From an uncultured Armatimonadota bacterium (GTDB taxonomy: Bacteria; Armatimonadota; Fimbriimonadia; Fimbriimonadales; Fimbriimonadaceae), in assembly GCA_903927345.1 (NCBI GenBank), contig CAIYMO010000031.1, positions 1 through 64,000 on the forward strand: DNA of 64,000 nucleotides, in the 5' to 3' direction. Position numbers and translations under genes: made by a program. This document shows, in pieces, positions 8,968 to 18,055 of this stretch. Within the stretch, counting starts at the first letter, position 1, and each line of letters begins with the position of its first letter. Below the pieces are notes generated by a model. That model was not told the DNA's origin. It saw nothing but the letters and a program-made list of their open reading frames with translations, and made no database searches.

Positions 8968-9924
8968 TCAGGCGGTGATTCGTTTCTTGCGGTTCCGAAT
9001 TGCGCCGTCGATTAGCACTCCGACCAGAATGACGCCACCTACGAGCGAAAACTCGAGCTGCTGGGACCACTGCAACATGTTGATCATGTTGCGGAGGACC
9101 TGGAGCAGAGCAGTTGCCAGTACGACTCCGATAATGCTTCCGTCGCCACCTCGCAACGAGAAACCACCCAAAACACACGCTGCAACCGCGTAGAGCTCGT
9201 AACCAATGCCGTGTCCGTTAGGAGAGATGGAGCTGGTGTAGAAGGCCAGCAAGACCGCAGAGACGCCCGCCAGGAGACCGCACACAACATATGTGATCAG
9301 CGTAATGCGCTGCGTCGAGATTCCGGCAAATCGTGCTGATTCCTCGTTCTGCCCGGTAGCAAGGAGCCGAATTCCGAAAACACTCCGGTGGAGAACGATA
9401 AAGGCGATGACCGCCGTAACGATCAAGAGCCACATGGGAGTTGGAAGTCCCTTCCAATCGCCGTTGACGAACTCGATCAGAGCCTTCGCTTGTGGGGCAT
9501 CCGAGAAGTTTCGCGTGTTGTCTCCCGTGATCGTCCGAGCCAGAGACCTGTAGATCATAAGTCCACATAGGGTGACGATGAACGATTGCAGCTTGGCTTT
9601 GGTGACAAGAACGCCGTGAAGCAGTCCTAGCACTCCCCCAGCGGTTACCGCAAGCAAGACGGCGAGCCAAGGATTCATGTGATGCTCAGTGAGGAGCATC
9701 GACAAACCCACACCAAGCAAGGCGAACACCGAACCGACACTGAGGTCAATGCCGCCGGTGATGATGACAAAGCCCATCCCGATGCTGAAGATGCCGTAGA
9801 TGCCGATCATCTTCGTCGTGTTGAGAATGTTTGCTTGCGAGAAGAAGTTAGGGTTCTTCACACCGGTGAACATACACACCGCTGCAAGGATCAAGAAAAT
9901 GCTGAGTTCTTTGCCAAACTTCAT
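8968..9924 (-). CDS. Sugar ABC transporter permease (RbsC type)
   Basis: A 318-residue integral membrane subunit of a CUT2-family importer. Visible are about eight to nine hydrophobic helices, the family segment GGIDLSVGSVFAL near 57-70 and the coupling region QNEESARFAGIS near 195-206, expected to contact the ATPase. It overlaps the ATPase gene by ATGA. It should form a homodimer with the RbsA-type ATPase at 9921-11399 and receive sugar from the lipoprotein encoded upstream. Ribose, xylose, galactose and other pentoses or hexoses are all possible. Confidence 0.9.
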   Translation of the reverse strand: MKFGKELSIFLILAAVCMFTGVKNPNFFSQANILNTTKMIGIYGIFSIGMGFVIITGGIDLSVGSVFALLGVGLSMLLTEHHMNPWLAVLLAVTAGGVLGLLHGVLVTKAKLQSFIVTLCGLMIYRSLARTITGDNTRNFSDAPQAKALIEFVNGDWKGLPTPMWLLIVTAVIAFIVLHRSVFGIRLLATGQNEESARFAGISTQRITLITYVVCGLLAGVSAVLLAFYTSSISPNGHGIGYELYAVAACVLGGFSLRGGDGSIIGVVLATALLQVLRNMINMLQWSQQLEFSLVGGVILVGVLIDGAIRNRKKRITA

Positions 9925-11399
9925 ACCGCGCCACCTACTGCTAAATTCATAATCGCTTCCTCGGACGCGTCTTTGCGATCCAGAATTCCTGACAGATGCC
10001 CTTCGTGCATCACTCCAACGCGGTCGCTGACCGCCAAAACTTCTTCCATGTCGCTCGAGACCATCAGGATCGCAAGACCCTGCGCAGCAAGGCGCCGCAG
10101 CTCCGTATAGATCTCTGCTTTCGATCCCACATCGATTCCTCGAGTTGGCTCGTCGATGATCATCACTTTCGGGTTCATCTGAAGCCAGCGTGCGAGGACA
10201 ACTTTCTGTTGGTTTCCACCCGAAAGGTTTGCGGCAATTTGATCAATCGAAGGAGTCTTGACGTTGAGCTGTTCAACCCCCTCGGCGGCATACTTTCGTG
10301 CTGAGCCTTGCTTTTTCAATCCTAGCGAAGAGAACTTCTTCCAAGCGGGGAGAACGATGTTCTCGCCGACGCTCATCGTGGTTGTCAAACCCGCATTGCG
10401 GCGATCCTCGGGAACAAGGAACATTCCCGCATTGATTGCGTCCTTTGGCGATTTCACTTTCAGTGACTCACCTTGGATCGATATGCTGCCTTGGCAGGGG
10501 TCAATGCCAAAGAGCGCACGCGTCACCTCAGAGCGCCCAGCGCCAACCAGTCCTGCCAGACCAAGAATTTCTCCGGCTCGAATGGAGAACGAAACAGGGA
10601 TCGAAGGGTAGCGCGAAGTGCGAAGCTCTTGAACGTCCAAAACGACTTCAGAAGCGGACGACGGACCTGAATTCACTGAGGGAGCGATGTCCCGACCTAC
10701 CATGAGCTTAACCATCGCTTCATGCGTGATCTCCTCCTTTGTGAGTGCGCCGGCATTGCGGCCATCGCGCAGTCCGACAACTCGGTCAGCTACAACACCA
10801 ATCTCATCAAGGCGGTGGGAAATGTAGAAGATGCCAACCCCTTCGCTCTTCAAATCGGCAATGATCTCGAAGAGTCGATTGCTTTCTTCGAGTGTCAAGC
10901 TACTTGTCGGTTCGTCGAGGATCAGGTAACGAACTTTCATCGAGAACGCCTTTGCGATCTCAACTAGCTGGCGCTCTGCAATCGATAGCGCGGCGACTGG
11001 AGTGGAAGGTGAACGTTTCAGACCCACCTTTTCGAGGTAATCCACGGTCAAGTCGCGCATTCTTTTGCGATCTACCAGACCGCCCTTCTTCAGCTCACGA
11101 CCTAAGAAAATGTTCTCCGAAATGTCCAGGTTTTCCAATACAGACAGCTCTTGGAAAACAACCCGGATCCCCTTATCGAGGGCCTCGGAAGGTGAACGGA
11201 ACGAGTATGAAACTTCGTCCACCGTAAGCGAACCAGCGTCCGCCTGATAAACGCCTCCAATGATCTTCATCAGAGTGCTCTTCCCAGCACCGTTTTCGCC
11301 GAGAAGAGCAACGACCTCGCCAGGGGCGAGACTAATATCCACGGAGTCGAGCGCGATAACGCCCGGGAACCGTTTACTGACTCCGTGGATGTGTAGCAA
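9921..11399 (-). CDS. Sugar ABC transporter, double ATPase (RbsA type)
   Basis: A 492-residue protein with two fused ABC domains, as usual in CUT2 transporters. Domain 1 has Walker A GENGAGKST (about 34), signature LSIAERQLVEIAK (about 138) and Walker B LILDEPTSSL. Domain 2 has the degenerate P-loop GLVGAGRSEV (about 283), signature LSGGNQQKVVLARW (about 389) and MIIDEPTRGID. The degenerate second P-loop is normal for the family. The start is TTG directly after the TAA of the binding-protein gene, so translation is probably coupled. Confidence 0.9.
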   Translation of the reverse strand: MLHIHGVSKRFPGVIALDSVDISLAPGEVVALLGENGAGKSTLMKIIGGVYQADAGSLTVDEVSYSFRSPSEALDKGIRVVFQELSVLENLDISENIFLGRELKKGGLVDRKRMRDLTVDYLEKVGLKRSPSTPVAALSIAERQLVEIAKAFSMKVRYLILDEPTSSLTLEESNRLFEIIADLKSEGVGIFYISHRLDEIGVVADRVVGLRDGRNAGALTKEEITHEAMVKLMVGRDIAPSVNSGPSSASEVVLDVQELRTSRYPSIPVSFSIRAGEILGLAGLVGAGRSEVTRALFGIDPCQGSISIQGESLKVKSPKDAINAGMFLVPEDRRNAGLTTTMSVGENIVLPAWKKFSSLGLKKQGSARKYAAEGVEQLNVKTPSIDQIAANLSGGNQQKVVLARWLQMNPKVMIIDEPTRGIDVGSKAEIYTELRRLAAQGLAILMVSSDMEEVLAVSDRVGVMHEGHLSGILDRKDASEEAIMNLAVGGAV

Positions 11400-12416
11400 T
11401 TACTTGCCCGTCATTTCCTTCAGCTTCTTAGCGAACTCAACAACGGAGTCCTTCTTCACTGAAGTGGTCGGAACGAAGATCTGCTTGTTGGTAGGAATAC
11501 CCTTCTTGTCGCCAGCCGCTGCGGCAGCCATCAGCTTGACCGATTGGTAGCCGAATTCGAATGGTTGCTGAACGATGGTGGCTTCGATGAAGCCTTCTTC
11601 CACACCCTTGAGCGTGTCGGTTTCTTCGTCGAAAGCAACGATCTTGACCTTGCCTTCCTTCTTTGCTTCCTTAACCGCGTTGAGGATCGCAGGACCGTTG
11701 TAAGACCAGAGTCCAACAAGGCAAGCGACATCTGCGTTTGCAACCAAGGTGTCAGCAACGTTTTGCTTGGCTCGTGCTCGGTCGGTATCGTCGGTCTTAG
11801 GAGCGTCGCCGATGATCGTGATGTTGCTACCCTTCAGAGCTTCCTGGAGCCCTTGGAATCGCTCTTTCGCATTCTGTGCGTCTGCCTTACCAACGAAGAC
11901 GGCAATCTTTCCGCCACCTGGGAGGGCCTTCTTCACTTCTTCGCCGGCCATTCGACCTGCAGCTACGTTATCGGTACCAAGGAAGACTTCTCGCTTGCTG
12001 TTTGGTGCATCGCTATCTTGGGTCATCAAGAAGGTCTTGCCTGCAAGTCCGTCAAGGTCAGCCGACTGACCCTTTGGGTCGACAGGGCTAACTGCGATCG
12101 CCTTGATTCCGTTTGCAACGAGGTCATCAAGAATCTGCTTCTGAGCTGCCGCGGTACCGTCTGCTGGCATTTTGAATTCGAGCTTGACGTTGCCGAGTTC
12201 CTTTTCTGCCTTCTCGCATCCTGCCTGAGCAATCTTCCAGAAGTCCGAGGTGTTGTTGGTGACAAACGCAACTGCAACCTTGTCTCCGCTTGGCGCAGGG
12301 GTTGTCGCAGCCGAACTGGTATCTCCAGCTGGTGCCGAGCTTGCGTCGCCCGATCCTGAACCACATCCGGCAATGACGAGAGAGGCCAACATGGCCGACA
12401 GAATCCAATTCTTCAT
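11400..12416 (-). CDS. Sugar-binding lipoprotein (RbsB type)
   Basis: A 338-residue periplasmic-binding-protein type 1 fold. The signal ends in a lipobox (VIAGC, Cys18), followed by a Ser/Ala/Thr/Pro linker of about 25 residues. The mature domain starts VAVAFVTNNTSDFW and contains VSPVDPKG and FDEETDTLKGVEEG, typical of ribose- and autoinducer-2-type binders. It heads the transporter unit and, unlike most first genes here, has a genuine leader with AGGAG 9 nt before ATG. It is separated from the divergent esterase by 156 nt. Confidence 0.9.
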   Translation of the reverse strand: MKNWILSAMLASLVIAGCGSGSGDASSAPAGDTSSAATTPAPSGDKVAVAFVTNNTSDFWKIAQAGCEKAEKELGNVKLEFKMPADGTAAAQKQILDDLVANGIKAIAVSPVDPKGQSADLDGLAGKTFLMTQDSDAPNSKREVFLGTDNVAAGRMAGEEVKKALPGGGKIAVFVGKADAQNAKERFQGLQEALKGSNITIIGDAPKTDDTDRARAKQNVADTLVANADVACLVGLWSYNGPAILNAVKEAKKEGKVKIVAFDEETDTLKGVEEGFIEATIVQQPFEFGYQSVKLMAAAAAGDKKGIPTNKQIFVPTTSVKKDSVVEFAKKLKEMTGK

Positions 12417-12450
12417 CTTCGAGAACTCCTGGTGGATGATATATCCCTTT

Positions 12451-12466
12451 AAGAATGTTTATTCTT
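12451..12466. repeat. Inverted repeat between sugar transporter and esterase
   Basis: AAGAAT-GTTT-ATTCTT is a perfect 6-bp inverted repeat about 35 nt upstream of the binding-lipoprotein ATG. It lies in the divergent regulatory gap and may be an operator or a weak leader hairpin. A shorter TGAT-CCT-ATCA repeat follows at about 12472-12482. Confidence 0.35.
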
Positions 12467-12560
12467 GATGGGTGATCCTATCATCTGCTCACTCAGTTTA
12501 TGCTGATTTGCTCTTCCACGTCTAGCCTGTGCGCCGATTCAAACCCGCTTTTGTTTAGGG

Positions 12561-12566
12561 TAGCGT
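12561..12566 (+). promoter_or_regulatory. -10 hexamer TAGCGT, leaderless esterase promoter
   Basis: TAGCGT, 6 nt (TGCGAT), then ATG. The TAG of the hexamer is in frame with the gene, closing the frame 12 nt upstream. Confidence 0.5.
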
Positions 12567-12572
12567 TGCGAT

Positions 12573-13394
12573 ATGCTCAGTCTGCTCGTCGCGAAAGTTC
12601 TCCTCGCTCAAGATAATAAGCCCACGATTCCGCTTTGGCCAAACGGTGCTCCCGGATCCGAATCTCGTCGAAACGAACCCGAAACGAAGCCGCACGCCTG
12701 GTCAATCGGCAATATCTACAACCCTTCGCTCACCGTTTATGAACCACCTGCCGGCAAAGCAAACGGCACCGGACTAATCATCGCCCCAGGTGGCGGCTTC
12801 CGAGAACTCGTGGTCGGCGAAGAAGGATTTAAGCCCGCCAAGCTCCTCGCCGAAAAAGGGATCACCTGTTTTGTTCTCAAATACCGGCTCGTCAGAGAAG
12901 AGAACTCGGGTCTCACCATTGAAAAAGATGCCCCTGTCGACGCCATGCGGGCCGTTCGCTTGGTGCGCACGATCTCGGATGTTTACGGAATCAAGAAGGT
13001 TGGAATGCTTGGATTCTCAGCCGGTGGAGAAGTAGTCTCGCTGGCCACGTTCCAAGGCAAGGCCGATCCAAGCGCCAAAGATCCGATTGATCAACTGAAC
13101 GCGCAACCAGATTTCGCCGCGTGGGTCTACCCGGGTCCGGTCGGAGTTCCTAAAGAATACAAAGGTCAACTTCCTCCTGCATTCATGATCGTCGCGCAGG
13201 ACGATGGGGCGTCCAACGTTGTCGTCAACCTGGTCAACGTGTATAAGCAAGGCAAGACGCCGTATGAGGCTCACATCCTGCACGCTGGCGGACATGGGTT
13301 CAACATGGGTGATCGAAGCGACAAAGTAGTCGTAAAGACCTGGGTTAACCGATTACTTGACTGGATGAGCGATCAGGGGTTACTTTCCAAGTAG
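12573..13394 (+). CDS. Alpha/beta hydrolase (carboxylesterase / BD-FAE-like)
   Basis: A 273-residue esterase. It has the oxyanion segment IIAPGGGF (HGGG type) near 70-77, the nucleophile elbow GFSAGG near 148-153, a likely Asp in AQDDGAS and the catalytic His in GGHGFNMG near 247. This pattern matches acetyl-xylan and other carbohydrate esterases. The start has only a short hydrophobic lead-in of about 12 residues (ending LLAQ, one Lys) with an in-frame TAG 12 nt upstream, so it cannot be lengthened. The gene is 22 nt from the ornithine cyclodeaminase-like gene, which has its own -10. Confidence 0.82.
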   Translation: MLSLLVAKVLLAQDNKPTIPLWPNGAPGSESRRNEPETKPHAWSIGNIYNPSLTVYEPPAGKANGTGLIIAPGGGFRELVVGEEGFKPAKLLAEKGITCFVLKYRLVREENSGLTIEKDAPVDAMRAVRLVRTISDVYGIKKVGMLGFSAGGEVVSLATFQGKADPSAKDPIDQLNAQPDFAAWVYPGPVGVPKEYKGQLPPAFMIVAQDDGASNVVVNLVNVYKQGKTPYEAHILHAGGHGFNMGDRSDKVVVKTWVNRLLDWMSDQGLLSK

Positions 13395-13403
13395 CGGGTA
13401 CCT

Positions 13404-13409
13404 CACAAT
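13404..13409 (+). promoter_or_regulatory. -10-like CACAAT, leaderless promoter
   Basis: CACAAT (one mismatch to TANNNT), 6 nt (AAAGGG), then GTG. Confidence 0.45.
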
Positions 13410-13415
13410 AAAGGG

Positions 13416-14444
13416 GTGGCAACAACGACGTTCGTCTCCGTCGCCGAAATGGCGCGTCTCGTAAGAGATCTCGGTCTCAAAACCTGCATCGAAGGGGTTG
13501 TTGAAAAACTCGAGGAAGACTACGGCCGATGGGAGACGTTCCAGAAGAGTGCCCGGACCGCAAACCATTGTGAGCTTGGTGTTGTTGAGCTAATGCCGTC
13601 TTCCACGGATGAAGAGTTCGCCTTCAAATACGTGAACGGCCACCCCAAAAACTACCTGCACGGGATGTCGACGGTGATGGCGTTTGGTGCCCTGAGCGAT
13701 CTGAAAACCGGCTGGCCCAACTTGCTCTCTGAAATGACCCTTCTGACGGCCATTCGGACGGCAGCGATGTCAGTCTTCGCCGCAAAGCACCTTGCAAAGG
13801 CTGATTCGACGCGAATGGCAATGATCGGCTGCGGAGCCCAATCTGAGTTCCAAATCATTGCATTCAACGAGATCCTTGGCATCCGAGAATTCTTCGTCTT
13901 CGACACGGATCCACATGCCGCAGCGAAGCTGAAACGCAACCTTTCAGAGTTAAATGTCACGATTTGCAACTCGATCATCGAAGCCGTCAATGGAGTTGAC
14001 ATCGTCACGACATGTACCGCCGACAAGACCAAAGCAACCATCCTAACCGGCAGCATGATTGAGCCAGGAATGCATATCAATGCGATCGGTGGAGACTGCC
14101 CTGGTAAGACCGAACTCGCCGCGGATGTTTTGACGAAAGGGAATGTGTACGTGGAGTACGAGCCACAAACTCGGGTCGAAGGCGACATTCAGCAAATGTC
14201 AGCCGACTTTCCGGTCACAGAACTGTGGCGCGTCCTTCAACAACCGTCCGCGGGTCGGATGTCTGATTCTGAGGTGACCATCTACGACTCAGTAGGATTT
14301 GCGCTTGAGGATTTCTCCGCCCTGCGTTGGGTCTATTCGATGTGCCAAAAACACGCCTATGGGGAGCCGATCGACCTGGTCCCAATCATGCCCGATGTGA
14401 AAGATCTGTACGGTCACAGCGGCCTCGTTCGGTCACTGGTTTAA
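13416..14444 (+). CDS. Ornithine cyclodeaminase / mu-crystallin family
   Basis: A 342-residue NAD(P)-dependent enzyme of the OCD family. The substrate-side Lys sits in FKYVNGHP (about 69), the Rossmann fold reads IGCGAQSEF (about 138-146), and GGDCPGKTEL (about 223) carries the conserved Asp. Family members deaminate and cyclise ornithine to proline or reduce ketimines and imino acids. GTG start, preceded by CACAAT at 6 nt. Downstream lies an inverted repeat at 14458-14496. Confidence 0.85.
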   Translation: MATTTFVSVAEMARLVRDLGLKTCIEGVVEKLEEDYGRWETFQKSARTANHCELGVVELMPSSTDEEFAFKYVNGHPKNYLHGMSTVMAFGALSDLKTGWPNLLSEMTLLTAIRTAAMSVFAAKHLAKADSTRMAMIGCGAQSEFQIIAFNEILGIREFFVFDTDPHAAAKLKRNLSELNVTICNSIIEAVNGVDIVTTCTADKTKATILTGSMIEPGMHINAIGGDCPGKTELAADVLTKGNVYVEYEPQTRVEGDIQQMSADFPVTELWRVLQQPSAGRMSDSEVTIYDSVGFALEDFSALRWVYSMCQKHAYGEPIDLVPIMPDVKDLYGHSGLVRSLV

Positions 14445-14457
14445 GCGGCTAGTCTTC

Positions 14458-14496
14458 ATCTGCTCGCCAAAGTCCAGGGAGAGTCGACGAGCAGAT
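14458..14496. repeat. 9-bp inverted repeat with 21-nt loop
   Basis: ATCTGCTCG (14458-14466) is matched by CGAGCAGAT (14488-14496). It begins 14 nt after the cyclodeaminase stop, and no T-run follows. It may be a factor-dependent terminator, RNA stabiliser or operator for the SLBB gene. Confidence 0.4.
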
Positions 14497-14528
14497 TGAG
14501 CCTTTCAGCAAAGTTTCAACCTAAGCCC

Positions 14529-14537
14529 TGGTAAATT
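14529..14537 (+). promoter_or_regulatory. Extended -10 TGgTAAATT upstream of SLBB gene
   Basis: TG-g-TAAATT is an extended -10. The predicted start is near 14544, leaving about 15 nt of leader that includes AAAGGG as a Shine-Dalgarno 7 nt before ATG 14559. Confidence 0.45.
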
Positions 14538-14558
14538 GAAGGGGTAAAGGGCGTAAGT

Positions 14559-17500
14559 ATGCACCGATTCCGACTTCTCGCGTTATCTGCCGCTGCTCTC
14601 CTGTTGGTTGGCACAATCACTCTTGCTCAGGACAAGCAAGAATCGAAGAAAGAGCCGCCGACGAAGCCTCAGCCCGGACGACCCATTCCGGAAGAGAAGT
14701 CACCGGCTGACGAGAAAGCACCGAAGTCTAAGAATCCAGAACGGTCGCAATCCAAGTCTTCGTCGGACAAGTCCAAAGTTTCCGATCCGAAGCAACCCTC
14801 ATCAGAAGACTCAACAGAGCAACCGCGCAAGAAGATTGATCCCCTAGGATCAGAGCCATTCATCTTCGAATCGGGACCATTCAAAGACCTGCCTGTCTTT
14901 GGCTATGACTACTTTGCCGCCGCCAGAGAGAATGTCTTGGCCAAGCGGACTGCTAAGCCTGGCGCAAGCAAGCCAAACGACGCGGCCAAGGATAAGGATT
15001 CGGAGCAGAGTGCCGACAAAAAGTCCAAGTCTGACCAGTCAGAAACAGGCACAAAGAAGCCCGCCAAAGACGAGGACAAAAAATCTAAAGAGACGTCTGC
15101 TGGCGATGAGGATTCACAAAGTAAATCGGACCAGGCACCCGTAAACGCCCTCCAATACTTTGTCGGACCCTCGCAGATGGCGAATGGCAACATCGCGCTT
15201 CCAGCACCGGATCGATATCAGCTCGGCCCCGGGGACAAACTAGTCGTCCGTTACTCTAGTCCGCTCGAACTTCCCAAGGAAAAGACGATCACCGTAGATC
15301 CGACCGGAACTCTTGTTGTTCCCGTCATGGGCACTCGGTTGACTGTGCGAGGGATGAACCTTGCCCAGGCAGAGAAGGCAATTTCAAAAGAGATTCAGCG
15401 CGGTCTTCGGGATGCGTCGGTCACCGTTTCGCTCGGAGAATTGCGAACGATTTCGATCTCCATCGTCGGCGAGGTCGTCTCGCAGGGAAGCTACCAAGTT
15501 CCCAGCGTCATGACTCTATTCAACGCCCTCTACGCGGCGGGTGGTCCGACGATCAACGGCTCATTCCGCAATATTCAGCTTCGCCGCAGCAACGGTACTT
15601 CGCGGAATATCGATCTTTACTCGTACCTCCTCAAAGGTGATCCAAGTCAGGATGTCGCTTTGCAACCAGGCGATCTCATTCTTGTTCCGACCGCAACAAG
15701 CCGGGTCGCCATCAAAGGTGAAGTGGGCCGGCCCGCCGTCTATGAGCTTCTTGCAGGCGAGCGAGTGAAGGATCTCCTGAAGTATGCGGGAGGAGCAAAA
15801 TCGACCGCCATTCTGAGCCGAACCGAAATCAAGTCTGTCAACCCCGGCATCGAGCGACAACTCAACACCGTTGACCTGACGACAGAGGCCAATCCTAGCC
15901 TCCGTGAAGGCGATATCGTCACGCTATACGCCCTTCGAGAAGAGATCGAAAATGCGATCGAAGTCGAAGGAGCCGTCGATCAACCTCGGGCGTACCAATT
16001 CCGTGCCGGGATGCGCGTTTCAGACGCTATCACCGAGGCCCGGGGCCTTCTGAAGGACGCTTACAATGTTCGCGCTGACCTTTACCGAGAAAATCCAGAC
16101 AAGACGATTGCTCTCGTCCCAATTGACCTGATCAAGGCAATTCAGAAGGATCCTGCAGCGGACCTAACTCTCCAGCGCAGCGACCGACTCCGGGTCTACT
16201 TCGCCACCGAAGTGATGTGGCTCCAGGATCGCTTCGTAAAGATTCAGGGCGCAGTAAGGACGCCGGGAACCTACCTCCGACTCGACGGGATGCACCTTTC
16301 GGACCTCCTCCTTCAATCCGGTGGCCTCCTTCCTGACGCAAGTTACGAAGCGGCATTCGTCTATCGCAAAAACGATGATGGGTCTGAGGGACCACTGCTC
16401 AAGCCAAGCCTCACGGGTGCGCTTTTGCGAAAGCCTGAGCAAGACATCTTACTGAAAGATCGTGACCTCGTTGTGATCTATCGACTCGATGACGCTCAGT
16501 TCCGGCCGAAGCAGATCGTAACGATTCAAGGCGCAGTCCTAAAAGGTGGTGATTTCCCTCGATCCGAGTCGCTCACCGCGCGTGATTTGATTCAACTCGC
16601 AGGTGGGCTTCGACCTGAGGCCGCAGACGAGCTGCAGATTTCCCACTCAAGAACGTTCGAAGCGACGAGTACTACCGGAACCAATGCCGGGGCAAAGCGA
16701 CCCTTCGAAACTTATAAGGTTTTGGATGTTCTGGCAGGTCGACAGAATCCCCAGCTGCAGGATGGCGACGTCCTAACGATTCCGGGAAGGGGAGATTTTC
16801 AAGAAGCGCCGATTCTCGTCGAGGTTCGCGGGCGCGTCAAGTTCCCCGGTGTGTATGCCATTACTAAGCGCGGTGAGACCGTAGCCGATCTCATGGCGAA
16901 AGCCGGCGGCAAGGCGGATGGAGCTTGGCTCGAAGGGGCACAGTTCACACGGTCTCCAAAGAACCTGACAAGCGACGCCGAAATTCGACTCTCGCCTCGT
17001 GTGCGGGCCCTGCTTGAGGAGATTCAAGAGCAGGCCTATCTCCGCGCCTTGGCAAAGTCCGACATCGACAAGATTCGAATCCTTAATTCGCAAGGCGGTA
17101 GCGGCGTCTCCTCAATGTTGGGTGCGCTTGGCGGAGTTCAAGTCCCACAAGCCGGTAACCCGAGCGATCCTGAGGCTGCGAAAAAGCTGCTCCAGCGAGA
17201 AACTGTCTCGGCTGCCCGAGCCTTGAGCAACGAAGAGTTACTTGAATCAGGCAATATCCCGATTCGTCTGCAGGACGTAGAGAAGAGTCCAAAGTCGCCA
17301 AGCAATCTGATTCTAAAAGACGGGGACATCCTAACAATCCCTGAGAAGCCGACGACAATTGCGGTACGCGGTGCAGTGATTCTGCCGTCCGCTCTTATCT
17401 GGGAGCAAGGCAAGAGCCTTGACTACTACCTGAGTAAGTGCGGTGGGGCAACGATAGATGCGGACACCACACAAATCCTCATCATCCGAGCCACGGGAAC

Positions 17501-17669
17501 GATCACAAAGGCGCGAGGTTCAACGAAGCTGGAACTCGGAGACGCGATCTTCGTCCCGACCAAGGTGATGGTTGCTAAGCTCACCGACGCCTCATCCACG
17601 TTTGACTCTGCGATCAAGTCGCTGACAAATGTCGGAATTATCTGGGCTCTAATCAGTCGCTTGCTCTAA
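14559..17669 (+). CDS. Giant SLBB polysaccharide-export outer-membrane protein
   Basis: A 1036-residue envelope protein related to Wza/polysaccharide export proteins but more than twice as long. Order: signal peptide 1-24, a Lys/Ser/Pro/Glu-rich unstructured region about 25-195 (interrupted by FIFESGPFKDLPVFGYDYF), the export domain about 215-295 (YQLGPGDKLVVRYS), then a long chain of SLBB-type beta-grasp repeats to about 985. Repeats are marked by recurring IVGEV, IKGEVGRPAVYEL, EVEGAVDQPRAYQF, IQGAVRTPGTYL, IQGAVLKGGDFP, VRGRVKFPGVYAI and VRGAVILPSALI units. A hydrophobic C-terminus (VGIIWALISRLL) replaces the Wza amphipathic barrel helix. It should form the conduit for a surface glycan. 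No kinase or polymerase neighbours are present; the two acyltransferases and two glycosyltransferases in this window could serve the same glycan. Confidence 0.85.
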   Translation: MHRFRLLALSAAALLLVGTITLAQDKQESKKEPPTKPQPGRPIPEEKSPADEKAPKSKNPERSQSKSSSDKSKVSDPKQPSSEDSTEQPRKKIDPLGSEPFIFESGPFKDLPVFGYDYFAAARENVLAKRTAKPGASKPNDAAKDKDSEQSADKKSKSDQSETGTKKPAKDEDKKSKETSAGDEDSQSKSDQAPVNALQYFVGPSQMANGNIALPAPDRYQLGPGDKLVVRYSSPLELPKEKTITVDPTGTLVVPVMGTRLTVRGMNLAQAEKAISKEIQRGLRDASVTVSLGELRTISISIVGEVVSQGSYQVPSVMTLFNALYAAGGPTINGSFRNIQLRRSNGTSRNIDLYSYLLKGDPSQDVALQPGDLILVPTATSRVAIKGEVGRPAVYELLAGERVKDLLKYAGGAKSTAILSRTEIKSVNPGIERQLNTVDLTTEANPSLREGDIVTLYALREEIENAIEVEGAVDQPRAYQFRAGMRVSDAITEARGLLKDAYNVRADLYRENPDKTIALVPIDLIKAIQKDPAADLTLQRSDRLRVYFATEVMWLQDRFVKIQGAVRTPGTYLRLDGMHLSDLLLQSGGLLPDASYEAAFVYRKNDDGSEGPLLKPSLTGALLRKPEQDILLKDRDLVVIYRLDDAQFRPKQIVTIQGAVLKGGDFPRSESLTARDLIQLAGGLRPEAADELQISHSRTFEATSTTGTNAGAKRPFETYKVLDVLAGRQNPQLQDGDVLTIPGRGDFQEAPILVEVRGRVKFPGVYAITKRGETVADLMAKAGGKADGAWLEGAQFTRSPKNLTSDAEIRLSPRVRALLEEIQEQAYLRALAKSDIDKIRILNSQGGSGVSSMLGALGGVQVPQAGNPSDPEAAKKLLQRETVSAARALSNEELLESGNIPIRLQDVEKSPKSPSNLILKDGDILTIPEKPTTIAVRGAVILPSALIWEQGKSLDYYLSKCGGATIDADTTQILIIRATGTITKARGSTKLELGDAIFVPTKVMVAKLTDASSTFDSAIKSLTNVGIIWALISRLL

Positions 17670-17974
17670 ACAAGCCCTTCGATGATCTCGGCGAGCATGA
17701 AATCGTAGGTGGAGATTCCACCTACGTCGTGCGTGTTGAGTCCAATCTCAACATACCGGTATCCGATGAAGAGGTCCGGGTGATGGTCGACGCGATCCGC
17801 GTGTTGCCCGATCGCCACCGCAAAGACGAGCCCCGATTTGTATGACTCGAACTCGAATCGCTTGAACAGTTTGCCATCCTTAAGAGTCCACCCGTTGCCA
17901 TCTGCAATCCGTGATGTGATCTCGGAGTCGTCCAGTTTGCGCCTCTCCGGCATGCCAAGTGATTCTCGTCCCAT
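17666..17974 (-). CDS. 4a-hydroxytetrahydrobiopterin dehydratase (pterin carbinolamine dehydratase)
   Basis: A 102-residue PCD/DCoH protein that dehydrates the pterin carbinolamine made by aromatic amino-acid hydroxylases. The signature is intact: DHHPDLFIGYRYVEI followed by THDVGGIS near residues 62-88. ATG is preceded by TAGATT at 6 nt, a leaderless arrangement. Its stop shares CTAA with the end of the SLBB gene on the other strand. No hydroxylase gene is seen in the window. Confidence 0.88.
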   Translation of the reverse strand: MGRESLGMPERRKLDDSEITSRIADGNGWTLKDGKLFKRFEFESYKSGLVFAVAIGQHADRVDHHPDLFIGYRYVEIGLNTHDVGGISTYDFMLAEIIEGLV

Positions 17975-17980
17975 GCCCTC

Positions 17981-17986
17981 AATCTA
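17981..17986 (-). promoter_or_regulatory. -10 hexamer TAGATT, leaderless promoter
   Basis: TAGATT, 6 nt (GAGGGC), then ATG of the pterin dehydratase. The TAG is in frame. Confidence 0.5.
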
Positions 17987-18044
17987 CGCCACAGCCGGGG
18001 CGAAAGTCTACGCGGGAAGCGCCTTCTGGGGTACTACTTATGGA

Positions 18045-18050
18045 TAGGCT
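18045..18050 (+). promoter_or_regulatory. -10 hexamer TAGGCT, leaderless pckA promoter
   Basis: TAGGCT, 5 nt (TCGAT), then ATG of pckA. Confidence 0.45.
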
Positions 18051-18055
18051 TCGAT

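Noticed and set aside
11544-12359. 271-codon open frame antisense to the sugar-binding lipoprotein
   Set aside because: The sense strand is a clear RbsB-type protein with lipobox; this frame is incidental.
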